Notes: generated from the sequence alone by a model not told the origin. 64,000 nucleotides of DNA from Pedobacter sp. (GCA_031119475.1 JAVHXV010000004.1:1-64000), one strand, 5' to 3'. Positions 6,381-16,230 are shown, counted from the stretch's first letter. A program made the numbers and translations.

Positions 6381-8831
6381 ATGAACTACACCATCGCCCA
6401 TATTGCCGAAATCATAGGCGCAAAGGCCTTCTTGCCGCAGCCAGAACAGGTCATCAGCCAACTGCTGACCGATAGCCGTACGGTGATCGATGCCGAGGGT
6501 TCTTTATTCTTTGCGCTGATGGCCCAACGCAATGGCCATGATTTTATCCCGGCGGCACATGAGAACGGGGTACGCAATTTTGTGGTATTCGACGACTCGT
6601 TTGCGACAGGCTATCCCGATTCGAATTTTCTGGTCGTGAATGATGTGCTCCAGGCCTTGCAATCGCTCGCCGCATTTAACAGGAAACAACACGAGCTTAA
6701 AGTCATCGGCATTACGGGCAGCAATGGCAAGACCATTGTAAAAGAGTGGCTCTATCAGCTGTTGGCTAGCGATTTTAACATTGTCCGCAGTCCAAAGAGC
6801 TTTAACTCACAGATCGGCGTACCACTTTCCATATGGCAGATCAACGAGAACCATGAACTCGGTATTTTTGAGGCTGGTATTTCTACACGCGAAGAAATGG
6901 TTCCCTTGGCCAATATCATTGCCCCAACCATCGGCATCCTTACCAACATTAACGAGGCCCATGCCGAAGGCTTTGATAGCAAAACTGAAAAACTACGTGA
7001 GAAATTAAAGCTGTTCGAGGGAGTAGACCAGTTCATCTATGCCCCAGAATACATCGCCGACCTCCCCTTTGCCGAACTTCCCGGGAAGAACAAGTTCTCG
7101 TGGAGCCTTAGCGCCCCTGCCGATCTTCATATTTCTTTCATCGAGCCCATAGAAGGCCGAAACTACATCAGGGCCACTTATCAGGAGCGGGAAATCGAAT
7201 GCCTCATCCCTTTTAGCGATCAGGCTTCGGTAGAAAATGGGATCATTTGCTGGGCAACTCTATTGGCGATGGGGTATTCGCCCGAAGAGGCAGACAAACG
7301 ATTGGAAAAACTATCGCCCATCAGCATGCGGCTCGAACTGATCAATGGCATCGAAAATTGCTCGGTCATTGACGATTCGTACAGTGCCGACACCTCTTCG
7401 CTGGCCATTGCACTCGATTTCCTGAACCAGCAGAACCAGCATCCCAAGAAAACCCTCATCCTCTCAGACCTCTTTGAAACCGGAAAATCGAGCGCCGTGC
7501 TCTACACAGAAATCGCCGCCCTATTGGAGCAGAAAAACGTGAACCGGCTGATCGGCATTGGTGAGCACATCAGCGAACATGAAAAGCTGTTCAACTTGGA
7601 AACAACATTCTTTGACAGCACACAGGCTTTTATCGATGCCCTACCTGGTATACATTTTGCCAACGAGACCATTTTGGTGAAAGGGGCCAGGCGATTTGGT
7701 TTCGACCGCATCAGCAAGCTGCTTACCCAGAAAATCCACGATACCGTACTCGAAATCAACCTGAATGCGCTGGCCGCCAACCTGCAGTTCTATCGTTCGA
7801 AACTGGCGCCCAAGGTAAAGGTGATGGCGATGGTCAAGGCCTTTTCTTATGGCAGTGGCAGTTTCGAGATTGCCAACCTGCTGCAATACCAAAAGGTAGA
7901 TTATCTGGCGGTGGCCTATGCCGATGAAGGGATAGCACTGCGCAAAAACGGAATCAGCACACCGATTATGGTCATGAGTCCCGAGCCATCGGCCTTTGAG
8001 GCCATGATCAAGCACCAACTGGAGCCCGAGATCTATAGCAACCAGATCCTCAACAGCTTCTTGAATTTCCTGCCCGCCTATATCAAAGAATTCCCGATCC
8101 ACCTTAAACTGGATACCGGCATGCACCGTTTGGGCTTTGAGGCCAAAGACCTTCCCACCCTGTTCCATACCTTAAAGGAAAACCAGCAGGTAAAGGTGGT
8201 TTCTGTATTCACCCATTTGGTGGCGAGCGACAATGCCCTGCACGACGAATTTACCGCAACCCAATTGTCTACTTTTGAGGCACTGTACCAACCCATTTCC
8301 CAAATGTTTGATGAAAAGCCACTAAGGCATGTGCTCAACACCTCCGGCATCAGCCGATGGCCCCAGGCGCAGTTTGACATGGTAAGGATCGGTATCGGCC
8401 TCTATGGCTTCGACGGCGCCCTGACAGCCAATAAGGGTCTCCAAACGGTAGCGGTACTAAAAACTACCATTACCCAGATCAAGAACCTAGCACCCGGAGA
8501 AACTGTTGGCTACAACCGAAACGGCCTAATGCCGAACGGCGGAAGTATCGCCACCGTAAAAATCGGTTATGCCGACGGCTACAGCAGGAGCTTTGGCAAC
8601 GGTGTGGGCCAGATGGTGATCAATGGACAGCTCGTGCCCACCATCGGATCGATCTGTATGGACATGTGCATGTTGGATGTAAGCGGGCTTAAGGTTAATG
8701 TGGGCGATGAAGTCATTGTTTTTGATGCCACACATACGATCGTTACACTGGCCGAGCAGATCGGCACCATCCCCTATGAGATACTGACCAATATTTCGCA
8801 GAGGGTTAAACGGGTTTATTATTATGAATAA
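6381..8831 (+). CDS. murF-alr: Bifunctional MurF / alanine racemase
   Basis: This 816-residue protein fuses two peptidoglycan-precursor enzymes. Residues 1 to about 455 are MurF, which ligates D-Ala-D-Ala to UDP-MurNAc-tripeptide; the ATP loop GITGSNGKT is at 110-118. Residues about 456-816 are alanine racemase, a PLP enzyme that makes the D-Ala: the PLP lysine is K486 in MVKAFSYGSG, and KIGYADGYSRSFGNG carries the second catalytic tyrosine region. The fusion is common in Bacteroidota and couples D-Ala supply to its use. No other mur genes are adjacent. Length is as expected for the fusion. Confidence 0.93.
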   Translation: MNYTIAHIAEIIGAKAFLPQPEQVISQLLTDSRTVIDAEGSLFFALMAQRNGHDFIPAAHENGVRNFVVFDDSFATGYPDSNFLVVNDVLQALQSLAAFNRKQHELKVIGITGSNGKTIVKEWLYQLLASDFNIVRSPKSFNSQIGVPLSIWQINENHELGIFEAGISTREEMVPLANIIAPTIGILTNINEAHAEGFDSKTEKLREKLKLFEGVDQFIYAPEYIADLPFAELPGKNKFSWSLSAPADLHISFIEPIEGRNYIRATYQEREIECLIPFSDQASVENGIICWATLLAMGYSPEEADKRLEKLSPISMRLELINGIENCSVIDDSYSADTSSLAIALDFLNQQNQHPKKTLILSDLFETGKSSAVLYTEIAALLEQKNVNRLIGIGEHISEHEKLFNLETTFFDSTQAFIDALPGIHFANETILVKGARRFGFDRISKLLTQKIHDTVLEINLNALAANLQFYRSKLAPKVKVMAMVKAFSYGSGSFEIANLLQYQKVDYLAVAYADEGIALRKNGISTPIMVMSPEPSAFEAMIKHQLEPEIYSNQILNSFLNFLPAYIKEFPIHLKLDTGMHRLGFEAKDLPTLFHTLKENQQVKVVSVFTHLVASDNALHDEFTATQLSTFEALYQPISQMFDEKPLRHVLNTSGISRWPQAQFDMVRIGIGLYGFDGALTANKGLQTVAVLKTTITQIKNLAPGETVGYNRNGLMPNGGSIATVKIGYADGYSRSFGNGVGQMVINGQLVPTIGSICMDMCMLDVSGLKVNVGDEVIVFDATHTIVTLAEQIGTIPYEILTNISQRVKRVYYYE

Positions 8832-8840
8832 CGCTATCGA

Positions 8841-9270
8841 TGATCACCACCTTAGAGACCTTAGTTTGAAACATTAAGGTAAATAAGTTCATTAAGTATA
8901 GGCAACTTCCTTTGTGTCTTTGTTGTTATCACCTTAGAGACCTTAGTTTGAACCGTTGAGGTAGATAATTAAATATATACAACTTCCTTTGTGTCCTTTG
9001 TGCCTTTGTGGTTATCACCTTTGGCACCTTTGTTTGAAACATTAAGATAGTTAAGTTCATTAAATTAGACAACTTCCTTTGTGTCCTTTGTGCCTTTGTG
9101 GTTATCACCTTAGAGACTTTAGTTTGAACCATTAAGGTAGATAATTAAATATATACAACATCCTTTGTGTCCTTTGTGCCTTTGTGGTTATCACCTTAGA
9201 GACCTTAATTTGAACCATTAAGGTCAATAAGTCCATTAAGCGTAGATAACTTCACTTGTTCCTTTGTGGT
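8841..9270. repeat. Five tandem copies of an ~86-bp repeat
   Basis: Units start at about 8841, 8927, 9013, 9103 and 9189 (periods 86, 86, 90, 86, 82). Each has TATCACCTTAGAGACCTTAG, then TTTGAACCATTAAGGT-like sequence, an AT-rich middle, and CCTTTGTGTCCTTTGTGC ending in CTTTGTGGT. The last word, read in reverse, encodes the TTKAQRTQR string that is widely mis-annotated as protein. The array occupies the 550-bp gap after murF-alr, and no gene is credible in it. Confidence 0.93.
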
Positions 9271-9381
9271 TATAAACACCTAAGGCTCCTAAGGTGTTAA
9301 TCAACAAAACTATTCTCAGATAATTAAAACAATTGTATGGTAATTGTTATTGTATAGCCACAAGTTGTTAACCCCCCCGAA

Positions 9382-10446
9382 ATGGCGATCATTGAGCATG
9401 GATTTGAGCTGGACAAGGCACTGAACATCAGCTTTGTCTATGATGTAGATAAAAAAAACCTTGATTATATTGATCAAAGTCTATTGGATCTGATTGGGCA
9501 GCACCGTGCGCAATTGACTTACAATGCAGTGATGGCGCTACTCCACCCCGAAGAGCTCAGCTACGTCAGGAAAAAATTACAGCAGCTCCATGATGGCCAT
9601 TTTTCAGGAAGCATCTGCTTCAGGCTCAATGCACCCGATGGAGAGCGATGGATGAGGCTTACCCCTTTTGTATTCCAAACCGCAAATACCAAGTATATTG
9701 CCGGCAATGCAGACGATGTCACTGCAGAATTCAACAACCGCTATGCGATCGAAAAATACGCCAACAAGAAGAATTCGACCCTTAATATCATTGCACACGA
9801 TCTACGGGGGCCTCTGGGCATCGCCAGGAGCATTAGTGGTGTACTGGCCAAAAAGCTGGATGATCAGGTTGCCGTAGATCAGATCGGCTATGTATCTACC
9901 ATCCTCAAACAATCAATAGATATGATCACTGGGCTGGTAGAACGCGAATTTACGGATACCGTGCACGTAGAGCTCGTTAAAAAACGCATGGACATTGTGG
10001 CCAAGACCAAAGAATATGTAGAGGAATATGTGATTGCTGCGAACACCCTAAAAAGAAAATTCAGCTTTTCACCTTCATCGAATGAAATCTACCTTGAACT
10101 GGACGAGGCCAAAGTGATGCAGATCTATAACAACCTGTTCACCAATGCCCTCAAATTTACAAAAGAAGGGGACCGGATCGAATTGGTCATAACAGACCAG
10201 AAAGACAGTGTCCTGATCAGGTTTTCAGATACTGGGATCGGCATTCCTGCCCAATCGTTGCCCATCTTATTTGACAAGTTTACGGATGCAAGGAGATCGG
10301 GGCTTAATGGAGAGCCATCGGTTGGCGTTGGCCTTTCCATCGTGAAAACAATTGTAGATTGGCATGATGGGCACATCCAAGTTGAAAGCGTGGAAGGCAA
10401 AGGGACAACCTTTCTGATTGAAATACCTAAAAAACATAGTGATTAA
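9382..10446 (+). CDS. PAS-domain sensor histidine kinase
   Basis: This 354-residue cytoplasmic kinase has a PAS-like fold at about residues 10-115, then a dimerisation/phosphoacceptor segment with H139 in NIIAHDLRGPLGIA, and a GHKL ATPase with N-box NNLFTNALKFTKEG, G1 FSDTGIGIPA and G2 VGVGLSIVKTIV. The H-box reads HDLRGP rather than HELRTP, a known variant. There is no membrane segment, so it senses an intracellular cue or a partner. No response regulator gene is adjacent; the next gene is another PAS kinase. Confidence 0.9.
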   Translation: MAIIEHGFELDKALNISFVYDVDKKNLDYIDQSLLDLIGQHRAQLTYNAVMALLHPEELSYVRKKLQQLHDGHFSGSICFRLNAPDGERWMRLTPFVFQTANTKYIAGNADDVTAEFNNRYAIEKYANKKNSTLNIIAHDLRGPLGIARSISGVLAKKLDDQVAVDQIGYVSTILKQSIDMITGLVEREFTDTVHVELVKKRMDIVAKTKEYVEEYVIAANTLKRKFSFSPSSNEIYLELDEAKVMQIYNNLFTNALKFTKEGDRIELVITDQKDSVLIRFSDTGIGIPAQSLPILFDKFTDARRSGLNGEPSVGVGLSIVKTIVDWHDGHIQVESVEGKGTTFLIEIPKKHSD

Positions 10447-10514
10447 ATTGGCGTATAATTCGCATAAATATTCATAAATTGACTAGCTTGACGATCTAGC
10501 TGCAACACCAACGA

Positions 10515-12023
10515 ATGGGAAACATTAACGATATCGAAAAAAGACTTGCCGAACTAGAAAAAGAGAACGAGGCCCTTCGGATCCGCAATGAAGCACTGAC
10601 GTTGGAAAATAACCTGGGCAGCGAGCGAATTTTTAAGTCCATTGCCCTGAATATCCCAAAATCGCTGATCATTGTTTTCGACAAGAACCAGCGCATGGTC
10701 ATGATCGAGGGCGAACTGATGCAGCGCTTGGGCTTTGACAGCTCTATATTTATCGGAAAGCCCACTGAACAGCTTACCTATTCTGCGCCATATGAAACGA
10801 CGGCAGACCTCTATAACAGAGTATTGCAGGGCGAAAAATTTACCATAGAGCGCAGATCGGATGCCGGTCAAGACTACATTGTCCACTTTGTGCCCCTGAC
10901 CAATGATGAACAGGTAGTAGAAGGTGGGCTGATGATTGCGCTTGATGTTTCAGACGTGAAGATTGCGGAAGAGAAGAGTGCAAAGCTGGCAGCGATCATC
11001 GAATCGACAGATGATGCGATCGTGAGCAAGACCCTGGAGAGTATCATTACGAGCTGGAACCCATCAGCAGAGCGGACATTTGGCTATACTGCTGAAGAAA
11101 TGATCGGTGAGTCGATCCTAAAGATTATTCCAGACGACCGAAAACACGAGGAGACGATTATCCTTTCGCGCCTAAAAAATGGCGAACGGGTAGAACATTT
11201 TGAAACGGTCAGGCAAAGGAAAGATGGCGGACTGATCGATGTTTCCCTCTCCATCTCCCCTATCTTAGATGAAAAAGGTACGATTATCGGCCTTTCCAAA
11301 ATCGCGCGCGACATTACCGAACGGAAGCAGGAACAACAGCGCAAGAATGACTTCGTTGCCATTGTAAGCCACGAGCTTAAAACCCCATTAACTTCCATTA
11401 CGGGCTACATCCAGCTGCTGCTGGCCAAGGCACGTAAAGAAGGCAATGATGGCAACCTGAACATTCTGGTACGGGCCGAAAGCCAGGCCAAAAGAATGGC
11501 CATCATGATCCAGGATTTTCTGGACCTGGCCAAAATGGAAGAAGGAAAGCTCGTCATGAAGTTTGAACCCTTCGAACTCAGGCCGCTTATTAATGATATT
11601 ATTGCTGATCCACAATTTGATAGTCCTTACCATCCCCTATCGATTGAAGTACCGGAGGGCATTCACCTTAATGGCGATCGCCTAAAGATTGGGCAGGTGC
11701 TGATCAACCTGCTCGGCAATGCGATCAAATATTCGCCCGATGGCGGAAAGATAACCATTAGCGCAAAGGTGGAAAACCATCAGGTGAATATTGCGGTGAG
11801 CGATGAAGGCGTTGGTGTGAGTCCCTTGCACCAAAAAAGACTGTTCGACCGTTTCTATCGGGTAAACGATGACCGAATCAAATCTGTATCAGGCTTTGGA
11901 CTGGGGCTCTATCTGGTTTCCGAGATCTTGCGCTACCACGATAGCCACATCCAGATCCAAAGCGAAGAAGGCGTTGGATCGACGTTTTCTTTTAGCTTAC
12001 CTTTGGTAGATTACCTGATTTGA
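10515..12023 (+). CDS. PAS-PAS sensor histidine kinase with N-terminal coiled coil
   Basis: This 502-residue kinase begins with a short coiled coil (residues 4-32, rich in Glu/Leu heptads), followed by two PAS domains (about 40-148 and 158-270; the second ends with the typical GLSKIARDITERKQ), a phosphoacceptor H286 in VAIVSHELKTPLTSI, and a GHKL ATPase with N-box NLLGNAIKYSPDGG, G1 VSDEGVGVS and GFGLGLYLV. It has no transmembrane span. It follows another PAS kinase by 68 bases on the same strand. No partner response regulator is present in the window. Confidence 0.92.
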   Translation: MGNINDIEKRLAELEKENEALRIRNEALTLENNLGSERIFKSIALNIPKSLIIVFDKNQRMVMIEGELMQRLGFDSSIFIGKPTEQLTYSAPYETTADLYNRVLQGEKFTIERRSDAGQDYIVHFVPLTNDEQVVEGGLMIALDVSDVKIAEEKSAKLAAIIESTDDAIVSKTLESIITSWNPSAERTFGYTAEEMIGESILKIIPDDRKHEETIILSRLKNGERVEHFETVRQRKDGGLIDVSLSISPILDEKGTIIGLSKIARDITERKQEQQRKNDFVAIVSHELKTPLTSITGYIQLLLAKARKEGNDGNLNILVRAESQAKRMAIMIQDFLDLAKMEEGKLVMKFEPFELRPLINDIIADPQFDSPYHPLSIEVPEGIHLNGDRLKIGQVLINLLGNAIKYSPDGGKITISAKVENHQVNIAVSDEGVGVSPLHQKRLFDRFYRVNDDRIKSVSGFGLGLYLVSEILRYHDSHIQIQSEEGVGSTFSFSLPLVDYLI

Positions 12024-12066
12024 TGGTGTGCTGATGAGGTAATGTCTAGCAGGGCCTGAACATCTC

Positions 12067-12090
12067 CTAATTAACCAATTGGTAAATTAG
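12067..12090. terminator. Palindrome between convergent genes
   Basis: CTAATTAACC and GGTAAATTAG pair (one mismatch) around AATT, exactly in the 67-bp gap between the convergent kinase and HAD genes. It is AT-rich and lacks a T-run; it could serve as a weak bidirectional terminator. Confidence 0.4.
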
Positions 12091-12963
12091 CTAATTTGAT
12101 TGCGCAGCAAGCAGCAACGCTCCAAACTTCGCCACATTTTCAGCGATTACATCTGCAGTTACGTCAGACTGGGCGACATCATCCATGGTGGCTTCGCCGG
12201 AGAGGACGAGTACGCCGAGTGCATTGGCATTGACGGCCATCTTAACATCAGTATACAATCGGTCTCCTACCATGGCAATGGCCGAAGGTTCAAGCTGATA
12301 GCGGTGTAGGATCCCATCCAACATCCTTGGATCTGGCTTGCCGATGACCATATCTGGTAATCGCTTGGTAGCGCCTTCTATACAGGCGCAGATCGATCCG
12401 CAGTCTACCAAGATTACCTTTTGGTCGGTTGGGCAAACCCAATCTGGATTGGTCGCGATGTATGGCAGTTTTTGACTGGCCCACCAGGATGCACGGCAAA
12501 GGCGTGAATAGGCCAATGTGGTATCAAAGCCTACTACCAATGCATCGGGCACATCGTTGGCATCGTCTGCCGTTGAGACAAAACCATTGGCTTCGAATTC
12601 GGCAATCATGCTTGGCGTGCCCAAGATAAATAGCTTCCTTACATCAGGATAATGTGACTTGAGGTAATCGATCGTGGCCAGTGCTGAGGTGTACATTTCT
12701 TCGCGCACGGCCGGGATACCCATTTTTTCAAGGTGCTTCAGATAATCGTTCGTATTTTTTGACGGGTTATTGGTCAGAAAGGAATAGCCGATGCCTGCCG
12801 CTTTTAAACTGGCCAGAAAGCCTGGCGTATAGGGGAAAAGCGTGCTTCCGTTATAAATAGTCCCATCCATGTCGAGGGCCACGTGTCTGATCTGTTTAAG
12901 GCGCTCCAATAATGCTGGAGTGACTGTATTCTTTATTCCGTCGTAGGTTTGGTTGTCCTGCAT
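12091..12963 (-). CDS. HAD-IIA family sugar-phosphate phosphatase (NagD-like)
   Basis: This 290-residue hydrolase has motif I VALDMDGTIYNGSTLF with nucleophile D31 and D33, motif II SFLTNNPSKN, the large C2-type cap, motif III lysine in IGKPDPRMLDG, and motif IV VGDRLYTDVKMA. HAD-IIA enzymes dephosphorylate small phosphoesters such as glycerol phosphate, 2-phosphoglycolate or nucleotides. It is encoded directly after a GlpT-like transporter and a glycerol-1-phosphate dehydrogenase on the same strand, so a glycerol phosphate is the most attractive substrate, by context only. Confidence 0.9.
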   Translation of the reverse strand: MQDNQTYDGIKNTVTPALLERLKQIRHVALDMDGTIYNGSTLFPYTPGFLASLKAAGIGYSFLTNNPSKNTNDYLKHLEKMGIPAVREEMYTSALATIDYLKSHYPDVRKLFILGTPSMIAEFEANGFVSTADDANDVPDALVVGFDTTLAYSRLCRASWWASQKLPYIATNPDWVCPTDQKVILVDCGSICACIEGATKRLPDMVIGKPDPRMLDGILHRYQLEPSAIAMVGDRLYTDVKMAVNANALGVLVLSGEATMDDVAQSDVTADVIAENVAKFGALLLAAQSN

Positions 12964-12968
12964 TTTTT

Positions 12969-14465
12969 CTAGTGGTTTTCTAATTCATCATATCCGTGGG
13001 CCTTGGCTTTCCACATCAGGGCAAAAACAAATACGCAGACAATGGCCATGCCGATCATCATCATAAATACATAATCCCAGGCTTTTCCCGGATTGACTTT
13101 ATTGATCGAATCTACCATATAGCCTACACCAACGCCAGATACCAGTCCGCTTGCGTAGCCAAACATGCCGGTAAGCCCATTTGCAGTGGCTGCAGCCCGG
13201 TTTGTCGCCTGGTTTACGGCCGCGATCCCGATCAGTGCCTGTGGTCCATAGATAAAAAATCCGGCCATGGCCAACACCACGATCATTGCCCATTGCGGAC
13301 TGTTGGCCGGCATATACAAGAAAATGGCCATAAATACGGCTACCCCGATCATGCAATACAAGCATGTGCGGTGTGCTTTTCCGGCCAGGTATTTGTCGGT
13401 CACCCATCCGGCAACGAGCATCCCCACAATCCCAAAGATTTCGAAGACTGCCACTGTCCAGCCAGCATTAGACAAGGTCATGCCGCGGGCTTCCTTTAAA
13501 AAGGTCGGTCCCCAATCCAGTACCGCAAAGCGGACCACATACACAAAGAAATTGGCTATGCCCAGGATCCAGATCCATTTGTTGCGGTAAACCGACCTGC
13601 GGATGAATGCCTTAAATTCTGCAGAAGCTTCTTTTCCTTTTTTATGTGTTTTGTGCAATTCGGGCAGGTCAACCGATGATGGCGTATCGCGGAGCGTAAG
13701 GAACAGACCGATGGAACAGGCCAGCGCAATGGCGGCGGGGATCCAAAAACACCATTTCCAGGCACCGAGATGTGAAGCAGATTCGATCACGCTCTTCATC
13801 TTCGTGGCATCGTTTACATCTACCTTCAGGTTGGCCGCAATGGCATTGACCACTTCTGGGTTTCCACTCATATTATGGCCCAAAGAGCCCATGATGTATC
13901 CTGCAAGAATGGCTACTAATGCAGCTCCGATGGAATGTGACGTATTCCAGACCGACATTTTTGTGGCCAGCTCATCTTTGGGGATCCAATGTGACAATAG
14001 CCTGGCCACCGGCGGAAAACCGCTTCCCTGCACCAGGTTGTTCAGGATCAGGAAAGTGCCAAAAATAAAGACCATGGTATTGGTAAACATGGGCCCACCT
14101 GTTTCGCCCGTAAATATGGTGCTTAGATCGGCCCCATAGCCGAAGGCGAAGTTGGCGAGTGCACACAGGAACAATCCGATCGACATGTGGTAGCGCGCAT
14201 TGACCCGATCCGCAATCAGTCCGTTCAAAAACCTGGAAACGCCATACACGATGGTGATCAAGGTCATGATGATCCCGAAGCTTGTCTTTGTAATCCCGTA
14301 TTCGGCAGTAAGGCCTGGAATGGCAAATGAGAAATTTTTACGCACAAAATAAAATACGGCATAGCCGACCATGGTTACGATGATGGTGCGTGTTTGCCAA
14401 TATTTGAACTTTTTGATTGATGGTGCATCCATTGATGCGTAGTCTTGGTTGACTTTAGGGTCCAT
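12969..14465 (-). CDS. glpT: Organophosphate:phosphate antiporter (GlpT-like MFS)
   Basis: This 498-residue protein has 12 predicted membrane segments and the organophosphate:Pi antiporter signature near the N-terminus (KYWQTRTIIVTMVGYAVFYFVRKNFS), including the basic residues that bind phosphate in GlpT/UhpT. A loop insertion of about 50 residues (around 190-240) is longer than in E. coli GlpT. The likely cargo is glycerol phosphate or another phosphorylated C3 or sugar, in exchange for phosphate. It lies between a HAD phosphatase and glycerol-1-phosphate dehydrogenase with five-base and 49-base gaps, a probable operon. Confidence 0.85.
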   Translation of the reverse strand: MDPKVNQDYASMDAPSIKKFKYWQTRTIIVTMVGYAVFYFVRKNFSFAIPGLTAEYGITKTSFGIIMTLITIVYGVSRFLNGLIADRVNARYHMSIGLFLCALANFAFGYGADLSTIFTGETGGPMFTNTMVFIFGTFLILNNLVQGSGFPPVARLLSHWIPKDELATKMSVWNTSHSIGAALVAILAGYIMGSLGHNMSGNPEVVNAIAANLKVDVNDATKMKSVIESASHLGAWKWCFWIPAAIALACSIGLFLTLRDTPSSVDLPELHKTHKKGKEASAEFKAFIRRSVYRNKWIWILGIANFFVYVVRFAVLDWGPTFLKEARGMTLSNAGWTVAVFEIFGIVGMLVAGWVTDKYLAGKAHRTCLYCMIGVAVFMAIFLYMPANSPQWAMIVVLAMAGFFIYGPQALIGIAAVNQATNRAAATANGLTGMFGYASGLVSGVGVGYMVDSINKVNPGKAWDYVFMMMIGMAIVCVFVFALMWKAKAHGYDELENH

Positions 14466-14514
14466 ACTAGGGCTGGTTAAATTTGTACTTAAAAAAGCAA
14501 TTTAGAATTTATAT

Positions 14515-15879
14515 TCAAAATTTGTCTGTATGACTATGTAACGATGTTGGGTGCCAGATCCCGCCCTTACCGAAAAGTCCGTCTAGCCATTGGTCCAGGT
14601 AGCCTGTACGAACGGCAAGGTCAAGGATGGTAAATCTCCTTCTGATGTATTGGGCACGGATAAAGGTTTCGCGCAGGCGCTCCCTGGTAATGCTGATCTG
14701 TTCTGGCGCGGTGGGTGCACCTACCCGCTCCAATCTGCGTTTGGCCTCCTGATAAGGCACAATCTGCTCGGCAAGTTTATTTTTTAGGGCAGGCCAATTT
14801 TCTTTCAGCAAGGTTAGCTGCGCCCTTAATTTTTCATGGTCAATATATTTGGCTCGTGTTTCCTGCAATCCGATCTCTGGAAAATCTGTCCCTACAAAAA
14901 TGGCCAGCGATTCCTGGTCCGATTGAACTGCCGAAGGCCATTGCTCCAGGCTTTTTTCGATGTCGAGCTTGGAAAAATCGGTCTTGAGCACCTGCTCATA
15001 AAACGCCGTTATGGCAATGGTGCCAATGCTCACCTGAAATCCGTGCGAAATGTGTTCTCCATGATGAAGGTGGTTCTCCATGTTCCAAAGGTGGCTGAAC
15101 TGATGCTCTGCACCCGAGGCTGGCCTACTGGTTTTGTGCCATTGCATGGCAAAGCCGCCCAACATGAGGCCTTCTACCAATTTGGTAATCGCTGCCTGAT
15201 CTCCTTTGCGCACGCCTTCTGGATCGGCCAATGATTCGTGCAATCCGCCCTGCACAATGCTCCAGGCCTTGTCGTCGATCGGTTCTACCTGTAACGCATG
15301 GGCCAGGATCCAATCTGCACCGGCAGTTACCTTGGCGAAAAGATCGGCGTAGCCTGATGCGGTCATCTCACTAGGCGCAGCGCAAATGATATCGGTATCG
15401 GCCAGACAAGCCTGTGGCGCCGGACAATTGAAGGTCTGCTTGGCACCATCTGCCGTAATCGAGGCACCAAAGGCCGTATATCCATCCATTGATGCTGCAG
15501 TAGCCACACAGAGGTATTGACGATTGGTGAGGTGCGATGCCAATTTGGTAAGGTCGTTTATGGTTCCAGATCCCACGGCAACCGGGATGGCCTGGTTTGT
15601 CTTTAAAAAAGTTTCGAGTTCAGCAACAAATTTGTACTCAGCGTATAGGTCGGGATCCTTAAAAATAAATGGCGACAATTGGGGAATGCCTGCATCTGCA
15701 AGGTTTTTGGCTACGGTTTCGCCAGCGATCTTGAAAGTAGTCTCATCTGCGATGACCACTGCCGTCTGCCCAGGAAACTGTTCCGTAAAGAGTTCGGCGA
15801 CTTCGGCCAATAATCCTGGACCAATCCGTAGGGCACGGGTTTCACTTGCTGCTGCTAATGCTTCTTCGATTTTCGACAT
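14515..15879 (-). CDS. sn-glycerol-1-phosphate dehydrogenase (AraM/EgsA-like)
   Basis: This is an iron-containing-alcohol-dehydrogenase-like enzyme with the G1P dehydrogenase pattern: PVAVGSGTINDLTKLAS (NAD-binding loop), ATAASMDGYTAFGASI, SGYADLFAKVTAGADWIL (metal site region), and SGAEHQFSHLWNM with HGEHISHGFQVSIG carrying metal-binding histidines. It interconverts dihydroxyacetone phosphate and sn-glycerol-1-phosphate. The track start at 15939 adds 20 residues (MGNDCLSILL...) that the family lacks; ATG at 15879 (MSKIEEALAAA) is preferred, giving 454 residues. It is first in an operon with the GlpT-like transporter and HAD phosphatase. Confidence 0.88.
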   Translation of the reverse strand: MSKIEEALAAASETRALRIGPGLLAEVAELFTEQFPGQTAVVIADETTFKIAGETVAKNLADAGIPQLSPFIFKDPDLYAEYKFVAELETFLKTNQAIPVAVGSGTINDLTKLASHLTNRQYLCVATAASMDGYTAFGASITADGAKQTFNCPAPQACLADTDIICAAPSEMTASGYADLFAKVTAGADWILAHALQVEPIDDKAWSIVQGGLHESLADPEGVRKGDQAAITKLVEGLMLGGFAMQWHKTSRPASGAEHQFSHLWNMENHLHHGEHISHGFQVSIGTIAITAFYEQVLKTDFSKLDIEKSLEQWPSAVQSDQESLAIFVGTDFPEIGLQETRAKYIDHEKLRAQLTLLKENWPALKNKLAEQIVPYQEAKRRLERVGAPTAPEQISITRERLRETFIRAQYIRRRFTILDLAVRTGYLDQWLDGLFGKGGIWHPTSLHSHTDKF

Positions 15880-16040
15880 ATATCTGGTACTATATTGTTT
15901 ATGTTGCTGTAAAAGAATAGAAAGGCAATCATTGCCCACCCGATCGGCAAGTTTCGATTTGCATCGTTATATTATTCTTGCCGCTTTCAAAGAAAGGAAA
16001 TCAAAACAAATAAAACAAATCGAAAGCAATTTTGTGAAAA

Positions 16041-16213
16041 GGTGAGAGGTGAAAAGTAGAAAGTGCAAAGTAAAAGGTAAAAGGTAAGATGTAAAAGGCA
16101 GGATGTAAAGGTAAGATGTAAAAGGTGAAATGTGAACTATGAACTACAAACCGACAACTGTTAACTGTTAACTGAGAACTGTGAACTGAGAACTGTTAAC
16201 TAATAACTATCTT
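16041..16213. repeat. 7-bp periodic array, about 24 units
   Basis: Heptads run in register through most of this spacer, with one base lost near 16110. The word drifts from GGTGAAA/AGTAAAA types in the first half to TGTGAAC/TGTTAAC/TGAGAAC types in the second. It lies between the divergent G1P dehydrogenase and SRPBCC genes; the spacer holds no other feature I can support. Confidence 0.9.
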
Positions 16214-16230
16214 TAACTATAATTCAGGAT

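Noticed and set aside
7641-8168. 175-residue minus-strand ORF
   Set aside because: It is antisense to the alanine racemase domain, which is unmistakable on the plus strand.
8929-9132. 67-residue minus-strand ORF with TTKAQRTQR repeats
   Set aside because: It is a translation of the 86-bp non-coding tandem repeat; the same peptide string is a known false prediction in many genomes.
8841-9270. CRISPR array
   Set aside because: Units are continuous 86-bp tandem copies, not short repeats separated by unique spacers.
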